NCBI GenBank assembly: GCA_035548055.1
Contig: DASZTL010000090.1
Span: 1-64,000, forward strand
Length of the DNA: 64,000 nucleotides
Source of the DNA: DASZTV01 sp035548055
Lineage (GTDB): Bacteria > Actinomycetota > Actinomycetes > JAFAQI01
Direction of reading: 5' to 3'
A program made the translations under genes and the position numbers. A model generated the notes under the pieces. That model saw only the letters and a list, made by a program, of their open reading frames with translations, had not been told where the DNA came from and made no database searches. Shown here piece by piece: positions 15,900-24,054 of the stretch (positions are counted from its first letter, which is position 1; every line of letters begins with the position of its first letter).

Positions 15900-17360
15900 T
15901 CAACAGCTCAGCACGGCGCACATGACCGACTTCGCGATCGGCGCGGCCACGGCGCCACCTGTTGCGTCGCTACCGAGGCTGCCACCGTCCTCGACGAGCA
16001 CCGCGACGGCGACGCGTGGGTTGTCGGCCGGCGCGAAGCTGACGAACCAGGCCTGCGGCGGCAGGTGCTGGGAGGTGAGGCCGTGCTGCGCCGTACCGGT
16101 CTTTCCGGCGACGGCGATGCCCGGGATCTGCGCGGCCGTGCCGGTGCCGGCGCGTACGACGAGCTCCATCATCGATGCCACCTGGTGGGCGACCTCAGGC
16201 GTCACCGACTGCCGCAGCTTCTCCGGCTTGGTCCGAGACAACACCTCGGCATTCGTGCCCCGGACCTCCGAGACGAGGTAGGGCTTCATCTCGGTGCCGT
16301 CATTGGCAATCGCCGCCGCGATTTGCGCCGCCTGCAGCGGGGTGAGCGCGTCGTCGTACTGGCCGATCGCGGCCAGCGCGGTGTTGGGGCGGTTCGCGTG
16401 GGCGGCGAACTGGCTGGCCGCCACGTGCAGCGGAATGTCCATCGATGAGCCGATGCCGAACGCTTTGGCCTGCTCGGCGAGGGTGTCGATGCCGATCTTG
16501 AGACCCAGCCCGCCGAACGCCGTGTTGCACGAGATCCGGAACGAGTCGGCGATCGTGTCGGTGCGGCCGTTGCCGCAGGTCTCGCCACCGAAGTTGCGCA
16601 GAAACACATTGGTCTGGGGCAGCCGCAGCTGGGTCGGGGTCGGGATCGTGCTGTCCGGAGTGAACCGGCCGGTGCCGAACGCCGCAGCGGCGGTGACGAT
16701 CTTGAACAGCGAACCGGGCGGGTAGATCTCGGAGATCGCGCGGTTGCTGAGTGGCCGTGTGGGGTCCTTCAACAGCCGCTTGTAGTTGCGGTTGATGGCG
16801 CGGGTGTTGTGCAGCGAGAGCAAGGACGGGTCGTACGACGGGGACGTGGCGAGGGCGAGGATCGCGCCGGTCTTCGGGTCCATCGCGACGGCGGCGCCTT
16901 TGACGCCCTGCAGCCCTTGATACGCCGCCTGCTGTGCTCGCGGGTTCAGGGTCAGCACGACCGAGCCGCCGCGGGGCGTCCGACCGGTGATCTCGTCCGC
17001 GATGCGGTGCAGGAACAACCGGTCGTCCGAGCCGGAGAGGATCGGGTCCTCGGTCTGCTCGATCCCCGACGCTCCGATGACGATCGAGTAGTAGCCGGTG
17101 ACGGGCGCGTACGCCTTGCCACCGGGATAGGTCCGCAGGTACTTGAGCGAGTCATGCGTCTTCACTGATCGCGCGATGTCCTGGCCGGCGACGACGATCG
17201 CGCCGCGCTGCCGGCTGTACTCGCTGTAGAGCACTCGGACGTTGTGTGGATTGGCGCGCAGCGACGAGGCCTGCCCCACTTGCACGATGTTGGAGTTGAC
17301 CATCAGCGCGAGGAACATGAGCAATGCGGCGATGGCAACGTGCTCCAGTGGCCGGTTCAT
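15900..17360 (-). CDS. pbpA: Class B penicillin-binding protein PbpA
   Basis: A 486-aa bitopic transpeptidase that cross-links peptidoglycan at septum or pole. An N-terminal helix (about 7-24) is followed by a dimerisation domain and the transpeptidase domain with Ser217-Lys220 (PPGSLFK), SCN at 277-279 and KTG at 420-422: all active-site motifs are present. Its ATG overlaps the ftsW/rodA stop (ATGA), so the SEDS polymerase and its cognate transpeptidase are made together. It is a known regulatory target of the co-encoded kinase in mycobacteria. Confidence 0.93.
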   Translation of the reverse strand: MNRPLEHVAIAALLMFLALMVNSNIVQVGQASSLRANPHNVRVLYSEYSRQRGAIVVAGQDIARSVKTHDSLKYLRTYPGGKAYAPVTGYYSIVIGASGIEQTEDPILSGSDDRLFLHRIADEITGRTPRGGSVVLTLNPRAQQAAYQGLQGVKGAAVAMDPKTGAILALATSPSYDPSLLSLHNTRAINRNYKRLLKDPTRPLSNRAISEIYPPGSLFKIVTAAAAFGTGRFTPDSTIPTPTQLRLPQTNVFLRNFGGETCGNGRTDTIADSFRISCNTAFGGLGLKIGIDTLAEQAKAFGIGSSMDIPLHVAASQFAAHANRPNTALAAIGQYDDALTPLQAAQIAAAIANDGTEMKPYLVSEVRGTNAEVLSRTKPEKLRQSVTPEVAHQVASMMELVVRAGTGTAAQIPGIAVAGKTGTAQHGLTSQHLPPQAWFVSFAPADNPRVAVAVLVEDGGSLGSDATGGAVAAPIAKSVMCAVLSC

Positions 17361-18757
17361 AGCTTGATCGCCATCGTCGCGGACTCGTCGGGCGCGGCGG
17401 GTCGGGGCGCGACCGGCCGCCGGGCGGCGTCGCTGATCCGGATCAGGAGGGCGAGCAGGATCCAGTTCGAGATCAGGCTGGACCCGCCGTAGGACAGGAA
17501 AGGAAGGGTCAGTCCGGTCAGCGGGATCAGCCGCGTGACGCCACCGACCTGGACGAAGACCTGCAGCGCCAGCCCGAATGCGAGCCCGGCACCGAGCAGC
17601 TTGCCGAAGTCGTCGCGGGTGCCCAGCGCCGCGCGCAGCCCTCGCATTACGATCAGCAGGTACACGACGAGCACCGCCATCAGCCCAGCGAGCCCCAGCT
17701 CCTCGCCGATCGTCGATGCGATGAAGTCGGTGTTCGCGAACGGCACCAGGTCGGGTCGCCCCTGTCCGAGCCCGGTCCCGAAGATGCCGCCGGTCGCCTG
17801 CCCGAACAGCCCCTGGGCAAGCTGATAGCTCTGATCGGTGATCGTGCGTGGGTCGAGCGGGTGAAGCCAGATCTCGACGCGGTCGTGCACGTGCCCGATC
17901 GCGTGGAATGCGAAGAGCGAGCCGGCGACGAAGAGCACGAGACCGATCAGCAGCCACGACCGGCGCTCGGTGGCGACGTAGAGCATCGCGACGAAGATCC
18001 CGAAGAAGAGCAGGCTCGAACCGAGATCGCTCTCGCGGGTGAGGATCAGCAGGCTTGCCCCCCAGGCGACGAGGACCGGCCCGAGGTCACGACCGCGCGG
18101 CAGCGTGATGCCGACCAGGCGCCTGCCCGCCAGTGCGAGCACGTCTCGCTTGCGGACCAGATAGCCGGCGAAGAACACCTCGAGCGCGATCTTGGCGATC
18201 TCGCCCGGCTGGAAGGAGAACCCGCCGAACCGGATCCAGATTCGGGCGCCGTTCACGGTGCTGTGACTCGCCGGGAGCAGGGCTGGCAGGACCAACAGAC
18301 CGAGGCCGACCGCCATCGCCGTATAGGTCAGTGACTCGAGCCTGCGGTGGTCGCGGACGATCCCGAGCACGGCGACGAACAGCAGGATTCCGATCACGGT
18401 CCATACGAGCTGCAACGGCGCCGCGGATGTCCCGGCTTGTACTCCGGCGCCCTTCGCGCGACTCGCGGACGCGAGGTCGAGGCGGTGGATGAGGACCAGC
18501 CCGAGCCCGTTGAGCATGATCGCGGCCGGCAGCAGGACCGGGTCGGCGTACGGCGCGAAGCGGCGTACGGCCAGGTGAGCGACGCCGGCGAGCGCGATGA
18601 AGCCCAGCCCGTCGCTGAGCAGGCCGCTCGGGAACTTCGAGGAGTACGCCGCGCTCACCGAGGTGAACGCGAGCATCGTCAGGACCAACCCGAAGCCGAT
18701 CAGCGCGAGCTCGGTACCACTCCGCTTCGCCCCGACCGGTGGTGCGAGATCCGTCAT
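17357..18757 (-). CDS. rodA: SEDS-family peptidoglycan glycosyltransferase (FtsW/RodA)
   Basis: A 466-aa polytopic protein (about 12 helices) of the SEDS family that polymerises lipid II. Characteristic segments are visible: FGGFSFQPGEIAKIALEVFFAGYL, the ARIWIRF stretch, SLASQAT-like QLAQGLFGQATGGIFGTGLGQG, and the C-terminal LTLPFLSYGGSSLISNW. ATG at 18757 overlaps the pstP stop by 4 bp, and its own stop overlaps the pbpA start by 4 bp. Such pairing with pbpA points to the RodA-type partner of this operon; whether it acts at septum or pole cannot be told. Confidence 0.92.
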   Translation of the reverse strand: MTDLAPPVGAKRSGTELALIGFGLVLTMLAFTSVSAAYSSKFPSGLLSDGLGFIALAGVAHLAVRRFAPYADPVLLPAAIMLNGLGLVLIHRLDLASASRAKGAGVQAGTSAAPLQLVWTVIGILLFVAVLGIVRDHRRLESLTYTAMAVGLGLLVLPALLPASHSTVNGARIWIRFGGFSFQPGEIAKIALEVFFAGYLVRKRDVLALAGRRLVGITLPRGRDLGPVLVAWGASLLILTRESDLGSSLLFFGIFVAMLYVATERRSWLLIGLVLFVAGSLFAFHAIGHVHDRVEIWLHPLDPRTITDQSYQLAQGLFGQATGGIFGTGLGQGRPDLVPFANTDFIASTIGEELGLAGLMAVLVVYLLIVMRGLRAALGTRDDFGKLLGAGLAFGLALQVFVQVGGVTRLIPLTGLTLPFLSYGGSSLISNWILLALLIRISDAARRPVAPRPAAPDESATMAIKL

Positions 18758-20007
18758 GGCTGCTGGGGGCACCAGGGCGGCGGCTTCGGTGCCGGCTGGC
18801 GTTTGGTGGTGCCCTTGTGTTTCTTGACGGTGGGCGTCGGCGGGTGGGCGGCGGTCCACGCTGCGCACGCATCGTTCCGGACCGTCGCGAGCTCGTCTTC
18901 GACTTGGGCGCGTCCGGAGACCTGACCACTACGCAGCAGGTCCTGGTTGGACTGCGAGACCGCGGTTGTCGGAAGGTCGGTTCGTGACGACAGCCTCGAC
19001 AGCGAGATGCCGACGACCTTGCCGCGGTCGCCGTGATAGATCGCGACGTAGCCACTGTCGTCGGCGAGGTACCACTGGCCGCGGATGTACATCACCGTCG
19101 CGGTGATGGCTGCAGCGATGAGCAGCACGACGACCACGGCGACGATGCCCAGCCGGCGGCCGATGCTGCGGGTCCGTTGCCGCCGATCGGTCGCGGATGC
19201 CGGTGCCGGCGCCGGAGCGACGTGCCGTGCGCGGTCGGGTGCGGCGGCCGCACCACCGATGATCGGCTGCGCGTTGGGGGTGTCGCCCTCGACCGGCTCG
19301 GCGATCACGCAGGTGACGTTGTCGGGTGCACCCGCGGCGAGCGCGTGGTCCACGAGCGCGTCGCAGGTGCGCTGCAGGTCCTCGCCGCTGCTGAGCGTTG
19401 CGGAGATCGTCGCGACGTCGACGTAGTCGGACAGACCGTCGCTGCAGAGCAAGTAGCGGTCGCCGGTGACGGGCGTCAGCATCTGGACGTCTGGCTCGGC
19501 TTCGCCGCGTCCGTCGAGCGCGCGCAGGATCCACGAACGTCGCGGATGGACGAGGGCCTCTTCTGGCGTGATCTGACCTTCGTCGACCAGCGACTGGACG
19601 AGGGTCTGGTCTTTGGTCAGCTGCGAGAGCTCGCCGCCGCGCATGAGATAGGCCCGGGAGTCACCGAGCTGCGCAAGACCTACTTGGTCGCCGGCCCACA
19701 GCACGGCGGTGAGCGTCGTACCCATGCCCGACAGTCCCGGGTCGCCGGCGATGGCGTCGCGGAGCTGGATGTCGGCCGCTTGGGTGGCGTCGTGAAGGGC
19801 GGCGAGCGGGTCGGTGACGGTGGTGTCGCTGTCGAGCGGCGACAGCGTGTTGATCGTGATCTTGCTGGCGATCTCGCCCGCCACCGAGCCGCCGACACCA
19901 TCGGCGACTGCGAGCAGGCGAGGTCCGGCGAACATCGCGTCCTCGTTGCCGTCGCGCACCAACCCGACGTGGGTGCGGGCTGCGAACCGCCAGCCGCCCG
20001 TGCTCAT
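18754..20007 (-). CDS. pstP: PP2C-family Ser/Thr phosphatase PstP
   Basis: A 417-aa membrane phosphatase that reverses PknB phosphorylation. The catalytic domain (about 1-240) has the PP2C metal motifs RDGNEDA, ADGVGG, GDSRAY, CSDGLSDYV and DNVTC. After a linker, one helix (about 285-305) leads to a small extracellular part with Pro/Lys-rich end. ATG at 20007 overlaps the fhaB stop and the stop overlaps the ftsW start, so it is translationally coupled on both sides. Confidence 0.93.
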   Translation of the reverse strand: MSTGGWRFAARTHVGLVRDGNEDAMFAGPRLLAVADGVGGSVAGEIASKITINTLSPLDSDTTVTDPLAALHDATQAADIQLRDAIAGDPGLSGMGTTLTAVLWAGDQVGLAQLGDSRAYLMRGGELSQLTKDQTLVQSLVDEGQITPEEALVHPRRSWILRALDGRGEAEPDVQMLTPVTGDRYLLCSDGLSDYVDVATISATLSSGEDLQRTCDALVDHALAAGAPDNVTCVIAEPVEGDTPNAQPIIGGAAAAPDRARHVAPAPAPASATDRRQRTRSIGRRLGIVAVVVVLLIAAAITATVMYIRGQWYLADDSGYVAIYHGDRGKVVGISLSRLSSRTDLPTTAVSQSNQDLLRSGQVSGRAQVEDELATVRNDACAAWTAAHPPTPTVKKHKGTTKRQPAPKPPPWCPQQP

Positions 20008-20492
20008 GCCTGAAGCTCCAGCATGGTGCGGCCGATTCGGATCTGTGATCCGGCGTGCACCTCGGTCGGCGCGGAGATCTTCGAGGAGTCGAGCATGGTG
20101 CCGTTGGTCGAGCCGAGGTCCTCGAGAACCCAGGCCGCGCCGTTGGGGACGAGGCGCGCATGATTGCTCGACACGTAGTCGTCGTTGATGACGATGGTCG
20201 AGTCGTCCGAGCGACCGATCGTCAGCGGCAGCGACGACAGTGCGAACGAGCGCCCAGCGAGCGGACCGTCTGTCACCGCGATGCGAGTGGGCGGCACGTT
20301 GCGGGCACGAGCGGACCGTGCCGGCTTCGCGGGTCGGCTCGGCCGCGGTGCCTTCGCAGGTCGGGTCGCCCGCTGCTTCGCAGGCCTGACCCCGAACACG
20401 TCATGGCGTACCGCGACGACCGCTGCGATGACGAACCCCCACAGCAGGATCAGGACGACGGTCCTGAGGAGAAAGACGACGGCGATCGGCAA
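20004..20492 (-). CDS. fhaB: FHA-domain membrane protein FhaB (FipA)
   Basis: A 162-aa protein with an N-terminal membrane helix (about 4-28), a basic Pro/Lys/Arg linker and a C-terminal FHA domain that binds phosphothreonine (IGRSDDSTIVINDDYVSSNHA, then GSTNGT). In mycobacteria this protein bridges the kinase/phosphatase to division proteins. The likely start is a TTG at 20492, eight bases after the fhaA stop; no ATG/GTG fits the membrane helix. It overlaps pstP by 4 bp. Confidence 0.88.
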   Translation of the reverse strand: MPIAVVFLLRTVVLILLWGFVIAAVVAVRHDVFGVRPAKQRATRPAKAPRPSRPAKPARSARARNVPPTRIAVTDGPLAGRSFALSSLPLTIGRSDDSTIVINDDYVSSNHARLVPNGAAWVLEDLGSTNGTMLDSSKISAPTEVHAGSQIRIGRTMLELQA

Positions 20493-20499
20493 CGATCGC

Positions 20500-21264
20500 T
20501 CAGCCTTCGTCGCGCCGGAAGATCAGCGTGGAGTGCCCGATGTCGATCCGGTCGCCGTCCTTCAGCTCGACCCGCTCGGCGGGCTTGCCGTTGACGGTGA
20601 CGCCGTTGGTCGACCCGAGGTCCACCACACCGACCCGCCCGTCGCTGTAGCGGATCTCGGCATGCTTGCGCGAGACGCCGGGATCTTCCAGGCGGACGTC
20701 GCACTCGCTGGCTCGGCCGATGACCGTCACGGCGTGGGTGAGGAAGTACGCCGACTCCTCTTCTCCCGCTGACAGGATCAGGCGCGGCCGGTGCGGGTAC
20801 GCGCCGGCCGGCGGCACCGGCGGGGGCGCGGCCGGCTGCTGTGCCTTCGGTGCGGCTGCGGCCGGCGTGGCTGCGGCTTTGGGCTCACCGTCCGGGGCGT
20901 CCATGCCGCTGCGGATCCGGAACACGCCGGTGCCGATGTCCGGGCGGTGCTCGAATCCCACCTCGACCGGTCCGACGAAGGAGTAGCCGTTCTCCGCGGC
21001 ATGCTCCTTCACCATCGCGGCGAGCTCGTCGCCCAGCGGCTCGGCCCACTCTTCGAGACGCCGATAGTCACGGTCGCCGAGCTCGACGACGTAGGCGTTG
21101 GGAGCGAGCACCCGGCCTCGGGCGACGACTTCTTTACGGTCGTCCGACTCGCGCTGCAACGCGCTGGCGATCTCCGCCGGCTGGACCTCGCCCTTGAAGA
21201 CCCGGGCGAAGGCACCCTCGACCAGCCCACCGAGACGACGCTCGAAGGTCTGCAGGACTCCCAC
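20500..21264 (-). CDS. fhaA: FHA-domain protein FhaA
   Basis: A 254-aa cytoplasmic protein with the DUF3662 N-terminal domain (about 1-120), an Ala/Pro-rich linker and a C-terminal FHA domain whose phosphothreonine-binding residues are present (IGRASECDVRL, GVSRKHAEI, GSTNGV). FhaA binds phosphorylated MviN-type pseudokinase and links kinase signalling to lipid II export. GTG at 21264 is chosen: GAAGGGA precedes it and MGVLQTFERRLGG is the normal family start. It is the first gene of the operon running to pknB; its promoter must lie in 21265-21450. Confidence 0.9.
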   Translation of the reverse strand: MGVLQTFERRLGGLVEGAFARVFKGEVQPAEIASALQRESDDRKEVVARGRVLAPNAYVVELGDRDYRRLEEWAEPLGDELAAMVKEHAAENGYSFVGPVEVGFEHRPDIGTGVFRIRSGMDAPDGEPKAAATPAAAAPKAQQPAAPPPVPPAGAYPHRPRLILSAGEEESAYFLTHAVTVIGRASECDVRLEDPGVSRKHAEIRYSDGRVGVVDLGSTNGVTVNGKPAERVELKDGDRIDIGHSTLIFRRDEG

Positions 21265-21453
21265 GTCGCGTCCCTTCCCGGACTGCCCGCGGCACACGCC
21301 TGAAAACGCTCGCTTGCTGCGGTGCAGTCGTGCTCTGCCATGAGGCGCCTTCGCGCTGTGCCCCGAGCGTTGATCGTAACGGGCGGGCCTCTCAGCGCCG
21401 GTCTTGAACGGGTAAGGCGGGAGTAGCTGCGTGCTAGCGTGGCGATCCCTCGC

Positions 21454-21536
21454 GGGCGAGTGGCGGAATGGCAGACGCGCACGGTTCAGGTCCGTGTGTC
21501 CGTAAGGACGTGGGGGTTCAACTCCCCCCTCGCCCA
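21454..21536 (+). tRNA. tRNA-Leu (CAG)
   Basis: An 83-nt type II tRNA. Acceptor stem GGGCGAG pairs with CTCGCCC, D-arm GCGGAATGGCAGACGC, anticodon loop TTCAGGT giving CAG, a long variable arm and the T-arm GGGGGTTCAACTCCCCC. The discriminator is A; the next bases are CTC, so CCA is not encoded. Its 3' end is the attachment site for two integrated elements downstream. Confidence 0.95.
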
Positions 21537-21537
21537 C
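21515..21537 (+). repeat. att repeat copy 1 (tRNA 3' end, left boundary of element 1)
   Basis: The 23-bp core beginning GGTTCAACTCCCCCCTCG and ending CCCAC comprises the T-loop to acceptor 3' half of tRNA-Leu. Identical copies lie at 31088 and 44143. Confidence 0.9.
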
Positions 21538-21597
21538 TCTCAGACAGGCCGCTGACCAGCGGTTTCTGTCAGTGGGCGCCTCTACCGTCGCTTCCAA

Positions 21598-21618
21598 GGC
21601 ATAACCGAGGCATAACGG
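21598..21618. repeat. Direct repeats of GGCATAAC inside left att region
   Basis: Two tandem copies, GGCATAACCGA and GGCATAACGG, 60 bp inside element 1. The same word forms hairpins just inside the right ends at 30963 and 44021, so these are likely integrase arm-binding sites. Confidence 0.55.
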
Positions 21619-21636
21619 CTGATCTTGGAGCGCCCA

Positions 21637-22416
21637 ATGGCAACAGTTGTCGAGCGTCGTCACCGCAGTGGCGAACGCACCTACAAGGTGCAGTGGATTC
21701 TGGGCGGTCGTCGCGGCGGCCGGTGGCAGAGCGAGACGTTCGCCGATCGTCGCGCGGCGCTGAAGTTCCAGGCGATGGTTGACGCGTGTCGTCAGTAGTG
21801 GCCCGATGGCTGGATCAAGGGCGTCGGATATCTCGAACCTGCGAACGATGAAGTCCCCGAGAATCTGTTGTTGACCTTCGCCGACGACTACGTACGTCGA
21901 CTGACGAGCGTCGGACCGGACACTCAGACCCGCTACCTCCGGCAGGTCGCCGCGCTGGTTGGGTGGCTGACCGAAGTCAAGGGCGTGGAGCCGACTATCG
22001 AGAACGTCACGTCGGATGACGACCGGGATTGGATCAATGCTCGGCGTCGGGCTGGATCGAGCCCGAAGACGATCGCGAACTACCGCGGGCTGCTGTCTGC
22101 GATCTTCAAGAGCGCGGTCGCGAAGAAGGAAGGCTTCACCAAAATGCCTCGGTTCCACGACCTGCGGCACACCCACGCCGCCTGGCTGATCTCAGCAGGC
22201 GTGCCGCTGCCTGTCGTGCAGAAGAGGCTGGGGCACAAGAGCATCCAGATCACTGTCGATGTCTATGGCGGTCTGCTCTTCCAGACCCACGAGATCGCCG
22301 ATCTGGCCATCGACCGTGCCCTGGGTGGCAAGAAGGTTCTGGTGGCAACGCGGAAGGGGCGCCCCGAGTCTGCGACCGCCGAGGACACGGACCAGCGGCT
22401 ACCGAAGGGAGCCTGA
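21637..22416 (+). pseudogene. Tyrosine-recombinase integrase, disrupted
   Basis: Remnant of an AICE integrase. The ATG at 21637 opens MATVVERRHRSGERTYKVQW, an arm-binding domain; an in-frame TAG stops it at codon 54 (21796-21798). In the same frame the protein resumes with ADDYVRRLTSVGPDTQTR (core-binding domain) and then jumps from LLSAIFKSAVAKKEG straight to FHDLRHTHAAWLISAG, so about a hundred residues carrying the first catalytic Arg are deleted. The C-terminal catalytic part (HDLRHTH, LGHKSIQITVDVY) is intact. Both the stop and the deletion inactivate it. Confidence 0.85.
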
Positions 22417-22436
22417 TCGCGATGAACAGCGAACTG

Positions 22437-22697
22437 CTACGGATGACTCGTTGTGCGGGCGCGCCGGCTCAGACCATGGGTAACGGTTGGCGTCATCAAG
22501 ATTGCCTGCTCGCCGTCGGCGACGATCTGCCGCAAATGCTCTTCGGTGAAGCGCACGTGCTTGCCCAGACGAGTGTGTGGCACGAGTCGTTCGGTGACCT
22601 TCTTGCGTAGCCATCCCTCGGGAACATTGAGCGCGGCTGCCGCCTCACTGATGTTGAGGAGCAAGACCGCCGGCTGCTCAGGCGACGTGGTCGTCAT
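22437..22697 (-). CDS. xis: Excisionase-like helix-turn-helix protein
   Basis: An 86-aa protein with a MerR-like winged HTH (ISEAAAALNVPEGWLRKKV ... RLGKHVRFTEEHLRQIV), the form of AICE/phage excisionases that bind att arms and direct integrase to excise. It overlaps the repSA stop by 4 bp, giving the pSAM2 order repSA-xis. It converges on the integrase gene. A close relative (same PEGWLRKKV and RLGKHVRFT segments) is in element 2 at 35427. Confidence 0.85.
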   Translation of the reverse strand: MTTTSPEQPAVLLLNISEAAAALNVPEGWLRKKVTERLVPHTRLGKHVRFTEEHLRQIVADGEQAILMTPTVTHGLSRRARTTSHP

Positions 22698-24052
22698 GCG
22701 GCGTGCTCATTGTCGGGCCGACCCGCTTCCTTCGCTGCACGGCGCATTTCACGTGCGTTGAGCGCACCAGTCCGCGCGAGATGACGCTCCCCATCGTCGG
22801 CGTGGCCGTGTCCGGCGAAGGTCCAGGACGGGCTGGCGTCATTGGCGGCTGTATCCGTCTGCCACTGATTGCGCTGTGCGCGGAGTGCGGTCATCGTGGT
22901 TGAGTAGTGGCGAGTCTGGGTCGTGATGTGCCCGCGGTAGCCGAGTGTGTGAAGCGACCGCACCATTTCAGTCGGACCAGGGTCTTGGGAGAGGGCGACG
23001 ATGCTTTGCAGGACGGCGCGTACGTGCTCGCTCACATTCAGCGTGTCGATGGCTTTTTCGGTGATGCGGCGCGGTCCTAGCCCGAGGTCGGTCACTGACT
23101 TGGTGACGTACTTGGCGAGGTAGCTGGCAACACGGCGGCCGGCCGGTGTCCCATGCTGGTCGTTGTCCGCGCCGTCGTCAGGTGCGTAGCTGACTGGTTG
23201 TGCGTCGACCTGCTCACCGAGCCGCAGCATCCTGATCGCACCGCCTGGAGCCGGGACGGTGAGGTGAATGCGGTGGGCTACCCGGTACGCGATGCCCGCT
23301 AACTCTGCTGCTGATACCGGTGATGTCCCCTCATCGGAGGATGAATGGTCGAGACGCGCCAGCACATGCAGGTGAGGCACCGCGCGGCGCTGCAGCTCGG
23401 CGACCTTTACATACGACAAGCGCAGTGACGATGGCGGAAGCCCCTTGCTGCGTAGGTCTCGGCCGATCTCGCGGCGCAAGCTGATGACGAAGCGGTGCCA
23501 GAGTTCGGGCAGGTGCCAGGCGAAGAGGGTCTGACCGATGTAGTCGTAGCAGTCGACGCACAGGGCTTGCCCGATGAGGCTGTCGTGGTCGTTGTGTACT
23601 CGTCGGCAGGTCAGCGGGCGTCCGTGCTCGCAGTTCGTCACGCGGGATGCAGGTCGCGGCCGGCATGACCGAGAAGGATTGTCGTGATGCCGGGTATGGA
23701 CCGGGCCGTAGCTCGGCGCGGTCAGGGTCAGGAAGACCATCGGGTGGGTGGCGATGGATTCGGGTAGGCCGTGGCGTCCGCCGGCGATGCCGGCGTGGAC
23801 GAGCTGCCAGGTGTCTGCGGCGTAGAGATCGGAGCAGGACGGGCAGACCGCTGCCCGCCGGTTCCCGCATCGAGCAAGCACCGTGACCGCCTGTCCCGTG
23901 TCGTCTTTGCCGGTGAGGTGGATCGGGTTGGCGCAGAACCCGGAGTGTTCGACCTGCGCCCACCAGGACTCGTAGTCAGCCGCAGAAGCACGGGCGACAA
24001 TCTGCGCCGCAAGCACCTGGTCTCCACCTGTTGAGAGCGATCGGGTGTTCAT
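22694..24052 (-). CDS. repSA: RepSA-like rolling-circle replication initiator
   Basis: A 452-aa replication initiator of the pSAM2 RepSA type, which nicks the excised circular form at its double-strand origin. The HUH motif is visible as VPHLHVLARLD, and the catalytic Tyr motif as YLAKYVTKS. Cys pairs near the N-terminus (CGN...CPSC; CEHGRPLTCRR) suggest a zinc site. The ATG at 24052 lies 2 bp after the traSA stop. The open frame continues upstream into traSA only because traSA is frameshifted, so no real fusion exists. Confidence 0.88.
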   Translation of the reverse strand: MNTRSLSTGGDQVLAAQIVARASAADYESWWAQVEHSGFCANPIHLTGKDDTGQAVTVLARCGNRRAAVCPSCSDLYAADTWQLVHAGIAGGRHGLPESIATHPMVFLTLTAPSYGPVHTRHHDNPSRSCRPRPASRVTNCEHGRPLTCRRVHNDHDSLIGQALCVDCYDYIGQTLFAWHLPELWHRFVISLRREIGRDLRSKGLPPSSLRLSYVKVAELQRRAVPHLHVLARLDHSSSDEGTSPVSAAELAGIAYRVAHRIHLTVPAPGGAIRMLRLGEQVDAQPVSYAPDDGADNDQHGTPAGRRVASYLAKYVTKSVTDLGLGPRRITEKAIDTLNVSEHVRAVLQSIVALSQDPGPTEMVRSLHTLGYRGHITTQTRHYSTTMTALRAQRNQWQTDTAANDASPSWTFAGHGHADDGERHLARTGALNAREMRRAAKEAGRPDNEHAA

Positions 24053-24054
24053 GG

